Assembly (NCBI GenBank): GCA_964517265.1
Contig: CAZFBS010000006.1
Coordinates: 1-64,000 of the forward strand
Length of the DNA: 64,000 nucleotides
Reading direction: 5' to 3'
Source of the DNA: REEP01 sp964517265
Lineage (GTDB): Bacteria > Pseudomonadota > Alphaproteobacteria > Rhodospirillales > Defluviicoccaceae
Part shown: positions 16,840-27,100 of the stretch, piece by piece
Layout: every line of letters starts with the position of its first letter
Numbering within the stretch: the first letter of the stretch is position 1
Position numbers and translations under genes: made by a program
The notes under the pieces: generated by a model
Seen by the model: only the letters and a program-made list of their open reading frames with translations
Databases searched by the model: none
Told to the model about the DNA's origin: nothing

Positions 16840-17915
16840 CGTCCGCTCTGACCATGCTGGTGGTAGTGGGTGCTGCCGGTTGCCTTGCGGTGAGCGCCAC
16901 CGCATACGGCGCAACGGCGGCCGTACTCAACCTTTTGCGTCGCCTTGCGATTCTCGATCATCCGAATCCGCGCAGCAGTCACGCGACGGCGACGCCGCGC
17001 GGCGGCGGGCTCGCCGTGGTGCCCGTCATTCTTGCGGCATGGCTGGCGGTGGCTGTCGCAACCGGAACGCTGTGGGAAACGATGCCGATTATTGCGGGCG
17101 CGTTCGTCCTTGCGGCCGTGTCGTGGGCCGATGACGTACGAGACCTTCCGGCCGGCCTTCGATTCGGCGTTCAGGGCCTCGCGGTCGCCGGTGTCCTCGC
17201 GGTTTCCCCCGCCGATGGCCTCTATTTTGATGGCTCGTTGCCGCCGCCCCTCGACGCCGCCGCCGCCGGCCTGATCTGGCTCTGGTTTATCAATGCATTC
17301 AACTTCATGGACGGTATCGACGGTATCGCGGGCACGGAAACCGCCGCGATCGGTACCGGCGTCGCGGTCGTTGCCGCGACGGCAACGATGATGGGCCAGC
17401 AGGCCACGGGAGCGGACGCGATGGCGACGCTGTTGTTCGGTGCGACGATCGCCGCAGCGGCGTTTGGGTTCCTGCCGTGGAACTGGCAGCCGGCCCGTCT
17501 GTTTCTAGGCGACGTTGGCAGTGTTCCCCTCGGATTCCTGCTCGGCTGGCTGTTGTTGCGGTTGGCATCGGAGGGGCAGGGAGCGGCGGCTCTGATCCTG
17601 CCTTTGTACTATCTGGCGGATTCGACACTGACACTGATACGACGCACGATTCGGGGAGAAAAGCCATGGCAAGCCCATCGCGAGCATTTTTATCAGCGTG
17701 CGGTGGTCCGGGGCCTCTCCCATGCCACAGTGGTGCGGGCCGTTGCTCTCGCCAACTTGGCCTTAATCATCCTGGCAGGGTTGGCAAGTGCGGCTGGCGA
17801 AAGGGTGGCGCTCACAGTCGTCGCAATGACAGGCGCTTGCCTGGTTGTTGCAACCCTGCTTATGTTCCTCACCGATGGATGGCAGCGGCAGCAGCCCTCC
17901 TTACGTAATGATTGA
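16836..17915 (+). CDS. WecA/WbpL-type undecaprenyl-phosphate glycosyl-1-phosphate transferase
   Basis: 359-residue polytopic membrane protein of the MraY/WecA family, about ten hydrophobic segments. Conserved cytoplasmic motifs: WADDVRDLP (97-105), NAFNFMDGIDGIAG (about 153-166), FLGDVGSVPLGF, and a basic loop with AHREHFYQR near the C-terminus. Such enzymes load an N-acetyl-amino sugar phosphate onto undecaprenyl phosphate to begin an O-antigen or exopolysaccharide repeat. The ATG overlaps the preceding methyltransferase by ATGA. The neighbouring 4,6-dehydratase and ketoreductase suggest that the donor is UDP-QuiNAc or UDP-FucNAc, as for WbpL and Rhizobium WreU. Confidence 0.9.
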   Translation: MTSALTMLVVVGAAGCLAVSATAYGATAAVLNLLRRLAILDHPNPRSSHATATPRGGGLAVVPVILAAWLAVAVATGTLWETMPIIAGAFVLAAVSWADDVRDLPAGLRFGVQGLAVAGVLAVSPADGLYFDGSLPPPLDAAAAGLIWLWFINAFNFMDGIDGIAGTETAAIGTGVAVVAATATMMGQQATGADAMATLLFGATIAAAAFGFLPWNWQPARLFLGDVGSVPLGFLLGWLLLRLASEGQGAAALILPLYYLADSTLTLIRRTIRGEKPWQAHREHFYQRAVVRGLSHATVVRAVALANLALIILAGLASAAGERVALTVVAMTGACLVVATLLMFLTDGWQRQQPSLRND

Positions 17916-18046
17916 ACGTTTCGGATCGAGACGAAGACCGTGATCAACACCGGGCTCCCGGCCAGTCCTCCAGCCACCAAGATTATTTCCCGCCCCGGCC
18001 CCGCAGCGGGATCGGAGCCAAGCGTCTCGGCTACGGACACCAGCCG

Positions 18047-19024
18047 GTGAGTCGAATTTTGGTCACCGGGGGCACCGGCTTCATCGGCCGGGCGTTGTGC
18101 TCGATGTTGTTGAGTCGCGGCTTCCGGGTATCCGTCGCAACGCGAAGCCCCCGTGTCGCTGAGACGATCGGCCGCATCGATGTGCGTGCCGTGCCTGGCG
18201 TGGGACCGGGTGTCGATTGGAGCGCGGCTCTGCGCGACGTGGATGCGGTTGTTCACCTCGCAACCCGGACTCCGGCTCAGAACGGGGACGCAAATCAGCA
18301 ACTGACCCGTGATCTCCGGCGCGTCAATGTCGAGGGGGCGCGCAAGCTTGCCGAGGATGCCGCGACAGCGGGGGTGCGGCGGCTGATCTACATCAGCAGC
18401 GCCGGCATTCACGGTGCCACTACGATGCCTGAACAGACGTTCCGGGAGACCGATCCGCCGGCACCCGCCGATATGAACACCCAGCTGAAATGGGAGGCTG
18501 AGCAGGCGCTGTCCGGAGTGGCCAAGACGTCTGCCCTGGAGCTGTTTGTTCTGAGACCGCCCCTTGTTTACGGGCCGAGGGTCAAGGGCGACTTCTTGGA
18601 ACTCCTTCGTCGCCTTGAAAAGGCGCGCCTGCTGCCCATTGCGGGGCCTCGCGGCGGTCATTTCACCCGCTGCAGCTTGCTTTACGTAGAAAATCTGTGC
18701 GACGCCATCGTCTGCTGCCTCACCACCGCCGGGGTGGCCGGCGGGGCTTTTCTGGTGCGCGACGGTGAGGATCTTACGCCAGGAGACGTCCTCCGCACTC
18801 TCGTTCATAGCATGGGGAGAGATGTGCGCGTGGTGCAAGTTCCAAGGCCAGTTTTCCCGATCACCGCACGCATTGCCGGAAACGGTCACGCGCTCGACTG
18901 CGTCGCGACCCCGTTCTGCATCAACGACAGTGCGATCCGTCAACAACTTGGATGGACGCCACCGCATACCGTGGTAGAAGGATTTGACGCGACGGTTGCG
19001 TGGTTCACCTCTTTCTCACATTAG
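18047..19024 (+). CDS. NAD-dependent epimerase/dehydratase-family sugar-nucleotide ketoreductase (WbpV/WreQ-like)
   Basis: About 326-residue extended SDR. Rossmann motif VTGGTGFIG begins at residue 6; RLIYISSAGIHG is the active-site Ser strand; RPPLVYGP and the substrate loop follow. The GTG at 18047 is chosen because the fold starts here and the upstream 45 codons show no conservation. Family members in this context reduce the 4-keto group of UDP-4-keto-6-deoxy-GlcNAc. Oddity: at the YxxxK position the sequence reads MNTQLKWEAE, so the catalytic Tyr is Asn while Lys is kept. Activity is therefore uncertain. It is 131 bp after the transferase and just ahead of the dehydratase. Confidence 0.85.
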   Translation: MSRILVTGGTGFIGRALCSMLLSRGFRVSVATRSPRVAETIGRIDVRAVPGVGPGVDWSAALRDVDAVVHLATRTPAQNGDANQQLTRDLRRVNVEGARKLAEDAATAGVRRLIYISSAGIHGATTMPEQTFRETDPPAPADMNTQLKWEAEQALSGVAKTSALELFVLRPPLVYGPRVKGDFLELLRRLEKARLLPIAGPRGGHFTRCSLLYVENLCDAIVCCLTTAGVAGGAFLVRDGEDLTPGDVLRTLVHSMGRDVRVVQVPRPVFPITARIAGNGHALDCVATPFCINDSAIRQQLGWTPPHTVVEGFDATVAWFTSFSH

Positions 19025-19031
19025 GGCGATC

Positions 19032-20990
19032 GTGCTCATTCTGCGGAATATGTTTTCCTGGTCCCGGATTCCTCCCCGCGGCTGGTTTGTCTTTGCCCAT
19101 GATCTTGTCATGGCGGCAGCGTCGTTCGTCGTTTCGCTCTATCTGCGAGTCGGCGGCGACATCTACCAGTTTTTTCCGCGGTCCACGCTCATCCTTGCAA
19201 CGATCGCCTTCACCGTCATTGCCGGTGCGATGTTTCTCCTTACCAACCTTTACAAGGGGGTGTGGCGGTATGCGTCGATCGCCGATCTTCTCAGTATCGC
19301 CCGCGCTGCAACCCTGACGATCGTTCTGTTCCTGATCGTTCTGTTCTTGTGGACACGGCTGGAGCCAATGCCGCGCTCGGTTCCGATCATCAACTGGTTC
19401 GTGCTGGTGGCGTTGCTGGGCGGCCCCCGTTTTCTGTACCGCGTGGCCAAGGACCGGCGCCTTGAACTTCGGCTGGATACCGAAGGGGTTCGCCGGATTC
19501 CGGTGATCCTTGTCGGCTCCGGGCACGAGGCGGAACTGTTCATCCGGGCACTGCGGAGTGCCTCGCAGCGGCTTTATCAGGTCGTCGGGATCATCACCGA
19601 GAAACGCAAGCGTGTCGGTCAGAATATCCATGGGGTTCCGGTTCTGGGGACCCCCGAAGACATCCCGAATGTCGTCGCGGCGCTCAAGGCACGCGCGCTG
19701 TACCCGGAACGCCTTGTTCTTGCCGACGCGCACATGGATGGAGCGATCGTACGGGACCTCCTCGAGACCGCGTTCAACCTTGGCATGACCCTGGCGCGAA
19801 TACCGCGTTTGACCGACTTCAAGCATCGCGTCGTCGCGCACACCGATCCGACGGAAATGCGCCCAATCGCCATCGAGGACCTTCTGGGACGGCCGCAGAC
19901 CCCGCTGGATCGCGAAGGCATGCGGGCGATGATGAGCGGGCGCAGAGTGGCGGTGACAGGGGCCGGCGGCAGCATCGGCAGCGAGTTGGCGCGGCAAATC
20001 GTCGAATTCGCGCCGTCACAACTGCTTCTGATCGAGCAGTCGGAGTTCAACCTCTACACGATCGAGGCGGAACTGCACCAGCGCGCACCGGGAGTTTCAT
20101 GCCCGGCGGTGCTTGCCGACGTTCGCGATCGCCACTGCATCAGTCGCCTGTTCGGGTGCTATCGGCCGGAGGTTGTCTTTCATGCCGCCGCGCTGAAGCA
20201 CGTTCCGCTCGTGGAGTCGAACCCGTACGAGGGAATGACGACCAACGTGACGGGAACGGTCAATGTCGCCGACGCCTGTCTCGACGCCGGCACCGGAATG
20301 ATGGTGTTTATTTCTACCGACAAGGCAATCAACCCGACCAGCATCATGGGCGCGAGCAAACGGATTGCCGAGCGCTATTGCCAAGCGCTGGACATGCGCC
20401 GAAGCACGAGCGGGGGCACCCGTTTCGTTGCCGTGCGGTTCGGCAACGTGCTTGGATCGAGCGGCTCGGTTGTGCCGCTGTTCCAGAAGCAGTTGGCCGC
20501 CGGAGGACCGTTGACAGTCACCCACCCGGAGATGAAACGCTACTTCATGACTGTGCGCGAGGCGGTCGAACTCGTCCTGCAATCGTGCGTCCTCGGACGA
20601 AAGGAGGACATTTCGGAAGGGAAGGTTTTCGTCCTCGACATGGGCGAGCCGGTGCGTATCCTCGATCTGGCCCGTCAAATGATCCGCCTCGCCGGTCTGC
20701 GCCCGGAGGTCGATATCAAGATCGAGATCACCGGGATGCGTCCGGGAGAGAAGTTGTTCGAAGAACTGTTCGATCGCTCGGAGGACATTGTCCCGACGGG
20801 ACATCAGGGGATCATGTTGGCGGCGCCCGGTCCTGCGAACCTCCAGGAGTTCGCACCGGCGCTACACGCACTTACGGCCGCGTGCCAAGAAGGGGATGAA
20901 CAGGCGTTGATTGATCTGGTGCGGCGGCTCGTGCCCGAATACTGCGGCAGCTTTGGCAGCGAAGTGCCGCTGGCGGCGGCGAGTTGCTGA
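19032..20990 (+). CDS. UDP-N-acetylglucosamine 4,6-dehydratase, WbpM/CapD type
   Basis: About 652 residues. Four N-terminal transmembrane helices (within the first ~130 residues) are followed by a CoA-binding-like Rossmann domain (VILVGSGHEAELF) and a C-terminal SDR dehydratase domain with VTGAGGSIGSELA, HAAALKHVPLVE and STDKAINPTS followed by MGASK. Met in place of Tyr in the YxxxK motif is normal for WbpM. It makes UDP-4-keto-6-deoxy-GlcNAc, the first step to QuiNAc or FucNAc. I use GTG 19032, preceded by AGGG; ATG 19050 is the alternative. It is the last gene of the glycan module before purH. Confidence 0.93.
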   Translation: MLILRNMFSWSRIPPRGWFVFAHDLVMAAASFVVSLYLRVGGDIYQFFPRSTLILATIAFTVIAGAMFLLTNLYKGVWRYASIADLLSIARAATLTIVLFLIVLFLWTRLEPMPRSVPIINWFVLVALLGGPRFLYRVAKDRRLELRLDTEGVRRIPVILVGSGHEAELFIRALRSASQRLYQVVGIITEKRKRVGQNIHGVPVLGTPEDIPNVVAALKARALYPERLVLADAHMDGAIVRDLLETAFNLGMTLARIPRLTDFKHRVVAHTDPTEMRPIAIEDLLGRPQTPLDREGMRAMMSGRRVAVTGAGGSIGSELARQIVEFAPSQLLLIEQSEFNLYTIEAELHQRAPGVSCPAVLADVRDRHCISRLFGCYRPEVVFHAAALKHVPLVESNPYEGMTTNVTGTVNVADACLDAGTGMMVFISTDKAINPTSIMGASKRIAERYCQALDMRRSTSGGTRFVAVRFGNVLGSSGSVVPLFQKQLAAGGPLTVTHPEMKRYFMTVREAVELVLQSCVLGRKEDISEGKVFVLDMGEPVRILDLARQMIRLAGLRPEVDIKIEITGMRPGEKLFEELFDRSEDIVPTGHQGIMLAAPGPANLQEFAPALHALTAACQEGDEQALIDLVRRLVPEYCGSFGSEVPLAAASC

Positions 20991-21102
20991 ATCATCGCTT
21001 GCCGTTTCCGGCATGGATTTCGGCGGCTTTGAAAAATTGAGAATGTCGGCGCCAAGTAAGAAAAGGCGCCGGATACGGGGCTCTGAACAAGAAGGGGGAG
21101 AT

Positions 21103-22680
21103 ATGATGATGGCGCCGCCGATTCGTCGCGCGCTCATTTCGGTTTCGGACAAGACCGGCATTGGCGAATTCGGCCGCTTTCTTGCCGGCCGTGGAATCGA
21201 GATCCTGTCTACCGGCGGCTCCGCACAGGCGCTCCGCAGCGCGGAGGTGCCGGTCGTCGAAGTCGCCGACTACACCGGGTTTCCGGAGATCATGGACGGC
21301 CGGGTCAAGACGTTGCAGCCGAAGATTCATGGCGGACTGCTCGCTCTGCGCGGAGTGCCGGCGCACGAGCAGGCGATGCGTGATCATGGCATCGCACCCA
21401 TCGATCTGCTCGTGGTCAATCTCTACCCGTTCGAGGCGACCGTGGCCGAAGGCGCCGATGAGGAAACCTGCATCGAGAACATCGACATCGGGGGACCGGC
21501 GCTCATCCGCGCCGCCGCCAAGAACCATGGTTTCGTAACCGTTATCGTCGATCCCGCGGACTATGTTCCGGTGATGGAGGAGATGTTGGCTGCTAATGGC
21601 GCCACCAGCATGGACTTGCGCAAACGGCTTGCCGCGAAGGCCTATGCGCGCACCGGCGCCTACGATGCCGCCATTGCCGGCTGGTTCAACAAGACCTCGG
21701 GCGAGGTGTTTCCGCAACGACTGGTCCTGGCCGGTGAGCGACGGCAAATGTTGCGCTATGGCGAAAACCCGCATCAGCAGGCAGCCTTCTACGCTTTTGG
21801 CGCGGCAGACCCAGGTGTCGCCAGCACAGAGCAGATCCAGGGCAAGGAACTCAGTTTCAACAATCTGACCGATACCGATGCCGCCCTTGCGCTGGTTGCC
21901 GAATTCGAAGCGCCGGCCGTTGCCATCATCAAGCACGCCAACCCTTGCGGCGTTGCGACAAGCGCATCCTTGAGGGAGGCCTGGGATAAAGCCTTTGCCT
22001 GCGATCCCGTCAGCGCCTTCGGCGGCATCGTTGCGCTCAACCGTCCTCTCGACGCCGCCACGGCTGAGGCACTGGCCGGGATCTTCCTCGAAGTGGTGAT
22101 TGCCCCTGGAGTCGATGCCGACGCATGCGCATATCTGGCCGCCAAGAAGAACCTGAGAGTGCTGACAACCCGGGGCCTGCCCGATCCCACCCGAGCCACG
22201 ATGACGCTGCGCTCGCTGAGCGGCGGCTACCTGCTGCAGACCAGTGACAATGCGATCGCTCCGGGAGAACTGTCCGTCGTCAGCAAGCGGGCGCCAACCC
22301 ATGCCGAAATGGCCGACCTTCAATTCGCGTTCCGGGTTTGCAAGCACGTGAAGTCGAATGCGATCGTGTTCTGCCGGGACGGAGCCACGGTCGGCATCGG
22401 TGCCGGCCAGATGAGCCGGGTCGACTCCGCCCGTATTGCCGCCTGGAAGGCCGACGATGCCGCTCGCGCCGCCGGCGATGCGGTGCCGCGGACGAAGGGC
22501 TCGGTCGTTGCCAGCGATGCTTTTTTTCCGTTCCCCGATGGCCTCATCGCCTGCGCTGAGGCCGGTGCCACCGCAGCGATCCAACCCGGCGGATCGGTGC
22601 GCGATGCAGAGGTGATTGCCGCCGCCGATGCCCACGGCATGGCAATGCTCTTTACCGGCATGCGCCACTTCCGCCACTGA
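21103..22680 (+). CDS. purH: Bifunctional AICAR formyltransferase / IMP cyclohydrolase
   Basis: Catalyses the last two steps of IMP synthesis. About 525 residues. The N-terminal MGS-like cyclohydrolase domain contains RALISVSDKTGI, LSTGGSAQALR and GRVKTLQPKIHGG. The C-terminal formyltransferase contains GENPHQQAAFY, the catalytic IIKHANPCGVA (Lys-His pair) and a GGSVRDAEVI ending. Three consecutive ATGs (21103, 21106, 21109) follow GGGGGAG at 21094-21100; 21106 or 21109 has better spacing, and I list the longest. The rsmB-heparinase-purH neighbourhood is conserved in alphaproteobacteria; here the glycan module separates them. Confidence 0.97.
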   Translation: MMMAPPIRRALISVSDKTGIGEFGRFLAGRGIEILSTGGSAQALRSAEVPVVEVADYTGFPEIMDGRVKTLQPKIHGGLLALRGVPAHEQAMRDHGIAPIDLLVVNLYPFEATVAEGADEETCIENIDIGGPALIRAAAKNHGFVTVIVDPADYVPVMEEMLAANGATSMDLRKRLAAKAYARTGAYDAAIAGWFNKTSGEVFPQRLVLAGERRQMLRYGENPHQQAAFYAFGAADPGVASTEQIQGKELSFNNLTDTDAALALVAEFEAPAVAIIKHANPCGVATSASLREAWDKAFACDPVSAFGGIVALNRPLDAATAEALAGIFLEVVIAPGVDADACAYLAAKKNLRVLTTRGLPDPTRATMTLRSLSGGYLLQTSDNAIAPGELSVVSKRAPTHAEMADLQFAFRVCKHVKSNAIVFCRDGATVGIGAGQMSRVDSARIAAWKADDAARAAGDAVPRTKGSVVASDAFFPFPDGLIACAEAGATAAIQPGGSVRDAEVIAAADAHGMAMLFTGMRHFRH

Positions 22681-22743
22681 CTGCCTTGGTCGCGGGTGGA
22701 GGGAACGCCCGCTGTCCATGGTGCAGAGCGGCGGGAATGACGA

Positions 22744-24033
22744 TTATGCCCGCTCCTTTCCCGCCGTCTGCTTGCGGTTTTTGTCGTCCTCTGCCTCAAC
22801 CAGCACGTTGGGTGGCTCGGCACTCTCGCCCCCCTGCGCCAGGGCTTCCGTTACGGCCCCATGTTCGACCGCGTCTTGCGTCTCCTCGCGGTCCCGGGCC
22901 GAAACCTCGGTGGTCTGGTGGCGTGGCGGTTTGCCCTCCTCGCGGCGACGTTCCTCCTGCACTGCCGGGAGGGCGTGCGGTGCAATCAGGCCACAACCGG
23001 CGGCGTGTTCCGCCATGGCAAAGGTATCGCTGGCCAGCAGCAAAGTGCTGCCGGCGGCCACCATTTCTTCCGCCAAACCCTCGATCTCCTTGCGCCGCGC
23101 GGGTGTGCGGGTGACGTTGCGGATATAGGCGGCGAGGACGCGGCCAGGATGCTCGCGCACGACATCGCAGTACAGCTCCGGGTCGTGCTGGCCACTGTCA
23201 CCGATGAGAACGAACGGCAGGTCCTCATACAGCGCCAGCATCTGGCGAATCAGCTGGAGCTTGTGCCCCTTCGCTCGCTTCGGAAGCGGACGCTGAAGCG
23301 TAAGCCCCCACTCCCGCAGGAACAGGATTGGACCGACGGGGATGTTGTGCCGACGAAAGAACGCCTCCAGCACCTCGTAGATGCTCCATGGCGCGCGGGA
23401 GACGTAAAGCATTGGGTTGCGTTCGCTGCCGCTGCGTCCCTCGTGGAGTGCCCGATAGAACGCTGCCACACCGGGAAAGGCGACGCGGCTGTCGGCGCTG
23501 CGAAAGAACAGGTTGTACATCATCCGAAGCTTGTTTGCGACGCCGGTGAACATGACGGTGTCGTCGATGTCGCTGATGACGACAAAGCGCGCCGAAGACG
23601 GCGGGACGAAAATTTCCGCCCGTGCCGTCACCGGCGCATGGTCGGCGCCGATCACCTCAAGCTCCATCTCCTGCCACAAGCGGTCCGACGGGAGCAGCGC
23701 CAGTGCGCGGAAGTGGACGCGGAAATAGCCATCCCGGTCCGCCGTCACCCGCTGGCTGGCACTGCCGAAGCGGGCGAGCACGTCTGCGCCGCCGACACCG
23801 CGCCTGAGAATCCTGCGACCAAGATCAATCGCGTCGCGCCCGGTGGTTCCGCTACTGGCGCCGGATCGGGCGGATGGCTGGCGGAAAACCCGTCCCATCA
23901 GGAACGCTTCAGTACGCGACCCGTAACCGCGATACGGGTAGATGACGATGCCTCCGCGGCCCTTATCCCCCCGCACGGGAGCGGCCAACACGTGCAGCAC
24001 GCGGCGAAACACAGTTCTTATGGTGTTCAGCAT
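22744..24033 (-). CDS. App1-family phosphatidate phosphatase-like protein (DUF2183)
   Basis: 429 residues. An N-terminal beta-rich region (GRGGIVIYPYRGYGS) is followed by a HAD-like DUF2183 phosphatase core with VVISDIDDTVMFTG as the DxDxT catalytic motif, YVSRAPWSIYEVLEAF, and FVLIGDSGQHDPELY as the acidic C-terminal motif. The last ~80 residues are a highly charged, probably disordered tail. Fungal App1 dephosphorylates phosphatidate; the bacterial substrate is not known. It is convergent with purH and divergent from the glutamate dehydrogenase gene, so probably monocistronic. Confidence 0.88.
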   Translation of the reverse strand: MLNTIRTVFRRVLHVLAAPVRGDKGRGGIVIYPYRGYGSRTEAFLMGRVFRQPSARSGASSGTTGRDAIDLGRRILRRGVGGADVLARFGSASQRVTADRDGYFRVHFRALALLPSDRLWQEMELEVIGADHAPVTARAEIFVPPSSARFVVISDIDDTVMFTGVANKLRMMYNLFFRSADSRVAFPGVAAFYRALHEGRSGSERNPMLYVSRAPWSIYEVLEAFFRRHNIPVGPILFLREWGLTLQRPLPKRAKGHKLQLIRQMLALYEDLPFVLIGDSGQHDPELYCDVVREHPGRVLAAYIRNVTRTPARRKEIEGLAEEMVAAGSTLLLASDTFAMAEHAAGCGLIAPHALPAVQEERRREEGKPPRHQTTEVSARDREETQDAVEHGAVTEALAQGGESAEPPNVLVEAEDDKNRKQTAGKERA

Positions 24034-24193
24034 AGATCCTGATCTCCCGAACGGCCTTCGTTAGCCTCTTGCTCTCGCGCCGGCGATCCGCGGATGCGAA
24101 ACCCGGGCTTTCGAATTGGGTTTCCGTTACGCTACGATGTCATCAACGACATCGCACGCGTTCAACGAAAAGAGCAACTCACGGAGAAACGTC

Positions 24194-27100
24194 ATGCGCC
24201 GGTTTACCGACTCGCAGAAGAGAGATCTGATCGAAAAAATCGTGACCACGGCAGCCCGACGGCTGACCGACAACGAGCAGATCACCGCGGTGGGAAATTT
24301 CATCCGGCACTACTTCGTCAATTCTCCAATTCAGGACATCTATCAGGAAACACCCGAAAACCTGTTCGGCGCTGCGTTCAGTCATTGGCGACTCGCGTCC
24401 CATCGACAGCCGGGCACCACACGCGTGCGCGCGTACAACCCCCGTCTCGATGATCACGGCTGGCGGTGCGAGCACACCGTCATCGAGATCGTGACAGACA
24501 ATATGCCGTTTCTGGTCGATTCGGTCACCGCTGAGATAAATCGACACGATCTTACGGTTCACCTCGTGATCCACCCCGTGCTCAACGTCCGCCGCGATGA
24601 CGCGGGGGGCCTATTGGAGATTGTGGATACAGCCACTCGCAGCCCCGATACGAGGGATGGCGAGCTCGAAGAATCGTTCATTCATCTGCAGATCAACCGG
24701 CAGCATGAGGAAGGGTTGGGCCCGCTGATCGAGGGCGTTCAAAACGTGCTGAACGATGTGCGCGCAGCGGTCGGCGACTGGTCGTCGATGTGCGCGAAAA
24801 CGGAACAGATTCTGGCTGAGCTTTCGTCGGCTGAGGGGGGTGCTGCGGATCCGCAAGTGCAAGAAGCGCGTGAATTTCTTCACTGGCTGGCCGAAAACAA
24901 TTTCTCCTTTCTCGGCTACCGAGCCTACGCGTTCGAGCAGCAGAACGGGGACATTATCGCCGAGGTCGTTTCCGATTCAAGTCTTGGAATCCTGCGCAAT
25001 CCTGAGTTTTTCGTCTTCGACGATCTGCGTGGTGGCGCGCCAATACCGCCACCGGTTCGCGCCTTCGTCGAGCGGCCGGACCTGATCATGGTGACCAAGT
25101 CCAATCGCGTGGCGACGGTACATCGGCGGGTGCATATGGATACCATCGTGGTCAAACGCTTTGGCGATGGCCGCATCGCCGGCGAGCACATTATCGTCGG
25201 CCTGTTCGCCGCTGCCGCCTACAACCGCAGCATCCGCAGCATTCCGCTGCTCCGCCGCAAGCTCAAGGCGTTGTTTGAGCGCGGCGGCTTCGATCCGCGC
25301 AGCCATGATGGAAGGGCGCTGACCAACATCGTCGAAAATTACCCGCGCGACGAGTTGTTCCAGGTATCCGAGGATCACCTGCTCGACACTGCCCTCGGAA
25401 TCCTGAACTTGCAGCAGCGGCAGCGGGTGGCGCTTTTCCTCCGCCGCGACGACTTCGAGAGATACATCGCGGCCCTCATTTACATTCCGCGCGATCGCTT
25501 CAATACCCAGATTCGCATGAAAATCCAGCAGATCCTGGAGAAGGCGTTCCAAGGTACCGCCACTGCCCAATACAGCCAAGTCGGAGACGCGCCGCTGGCC
25601 CGGCTGCAGATGTACGTGCGGACCACCCCCGGTGAAATTCCCGATTATGATCCCGACCAGCTGCAAGCCGCCGTCGTGGAGGCGACGCGAACGTGGTCGG
25701 ACGGACTTCGGGCGGCATTGCTTGCGATCCACGGCGAGGAGCAGGGGCATGCGCTCTTTCGCGTGTATGGCGAGGCCTTCCCTCCAGCCTACCAAGCCCA
25801 TTTCATTGGCGAGGAGGCCGTCGCCGATATCGACAAGATCGAGCAGACTCTGGCCGACCAGCAACTCGGCCTGACGCTCTACCGCCCTCTCGATGGGGCG
25901 GAAAACCAAATGCGATTCAAGATCTTTCAGCTCGACACCTCGATCATCCTGTCGACCGTTGTGCCGATGCTGGAAGATCTCGGGCTGCGGGTGGTCGATG
26001 AGGTCCCGCACGTGGTCAAAACTGGCCGAGACGGTGGCGGGCGCACCGTGATGATTCATGATTTTGGAGTCGAGACAAGAAGCGGCAGCGCAATCGACCT
26101 CGCCGCCGTGCGCGAACGCTTCCAGGAGGCCTTTCTCGCTGTCTGGAACGCACAGGTGGAAAGCGACCGGTTCAACAGCCTTGTTCTGGAAGGGGGACTG
26201 ACCTGCTGGGAAGTGGTTGTAATCCGGGCCTACACGAAGTTTCTGCGTCAGGCCGGGATCGCCTTTTCCGAAGCGTACATGCAGCAAACGATGACACGTC
26301 ACGCGGGCCTTGCCTGTGCGACTATCGGGCTTTTTAGCGCGCTGTTCGATCCCCGCCGCGCTGAGTCCGCGGAGGCTGATGCCGCCACCATTCGCGAGGC
26401 GCTCGCGGCTGGATTGGATGCCGTTGCCAGCGCCGATGAGGATCGGATCATCCGCCGGTTCATCAATGCCATCGAGTCGACACTGCGCACCAACTACTTC
26501 CAGAAACTGCCCGACGGCTCCCGCAAGCCTTACGTCTCGTTCAAGATTGACAGTCGCAAGATCGACGCGTTGCCGTTGCCGCGGCCGATGCTGGAGGTGT
26601 TCGTCTATTCCCCGCGGATGGAAGGAATCCATCTGCGCGGTGGCAAGGTAGCGCGTGGCGGCATTCGCTGGTCGGACCGGCGCGAGGATTTCCGCACCGA
26701 GGTTCTCGGCCTGATGAAGGCTCAGAATGTCAAGAATTCGGTGATCGTCCCGGTGGGGGCCAAAGGAGGATTTGTCCTCAAGCAGGCACCGAACCCGAGC
26801 GATCGGGAAGCTTTCCTGGCCGAGGGTGTCGCCTGCTACAAGACCCTGATCCGCGGCCTCCTCGACATTACCGACAATGAAGTCAAAGGCAGAATCGCTC
26901 CCCCTGCCGACGTCGTTCGGCGCGATGACGACGACTCCTATCTGGTCGTTGCCGCCGACAAGGGTACCGCCACCTTCTCGGACATCGCCAACGCGCTTGC
27001 CCATGACTTCGGTTTCTGGCTTGGCGATGCGTTCGCCTCGGGCGGCAGCCAGGGCTATGATCACAAAAAGATGGGCATTACCGCTCGCGGGGCCTGGGAG

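Noticed and set aside
17912..18046. N-terminal extension of the ketoreductase from a TTG
   Set aside because: The added 45 residues are polar and unlike the family; the Rossmann fold begins right after the GTG at 18047.
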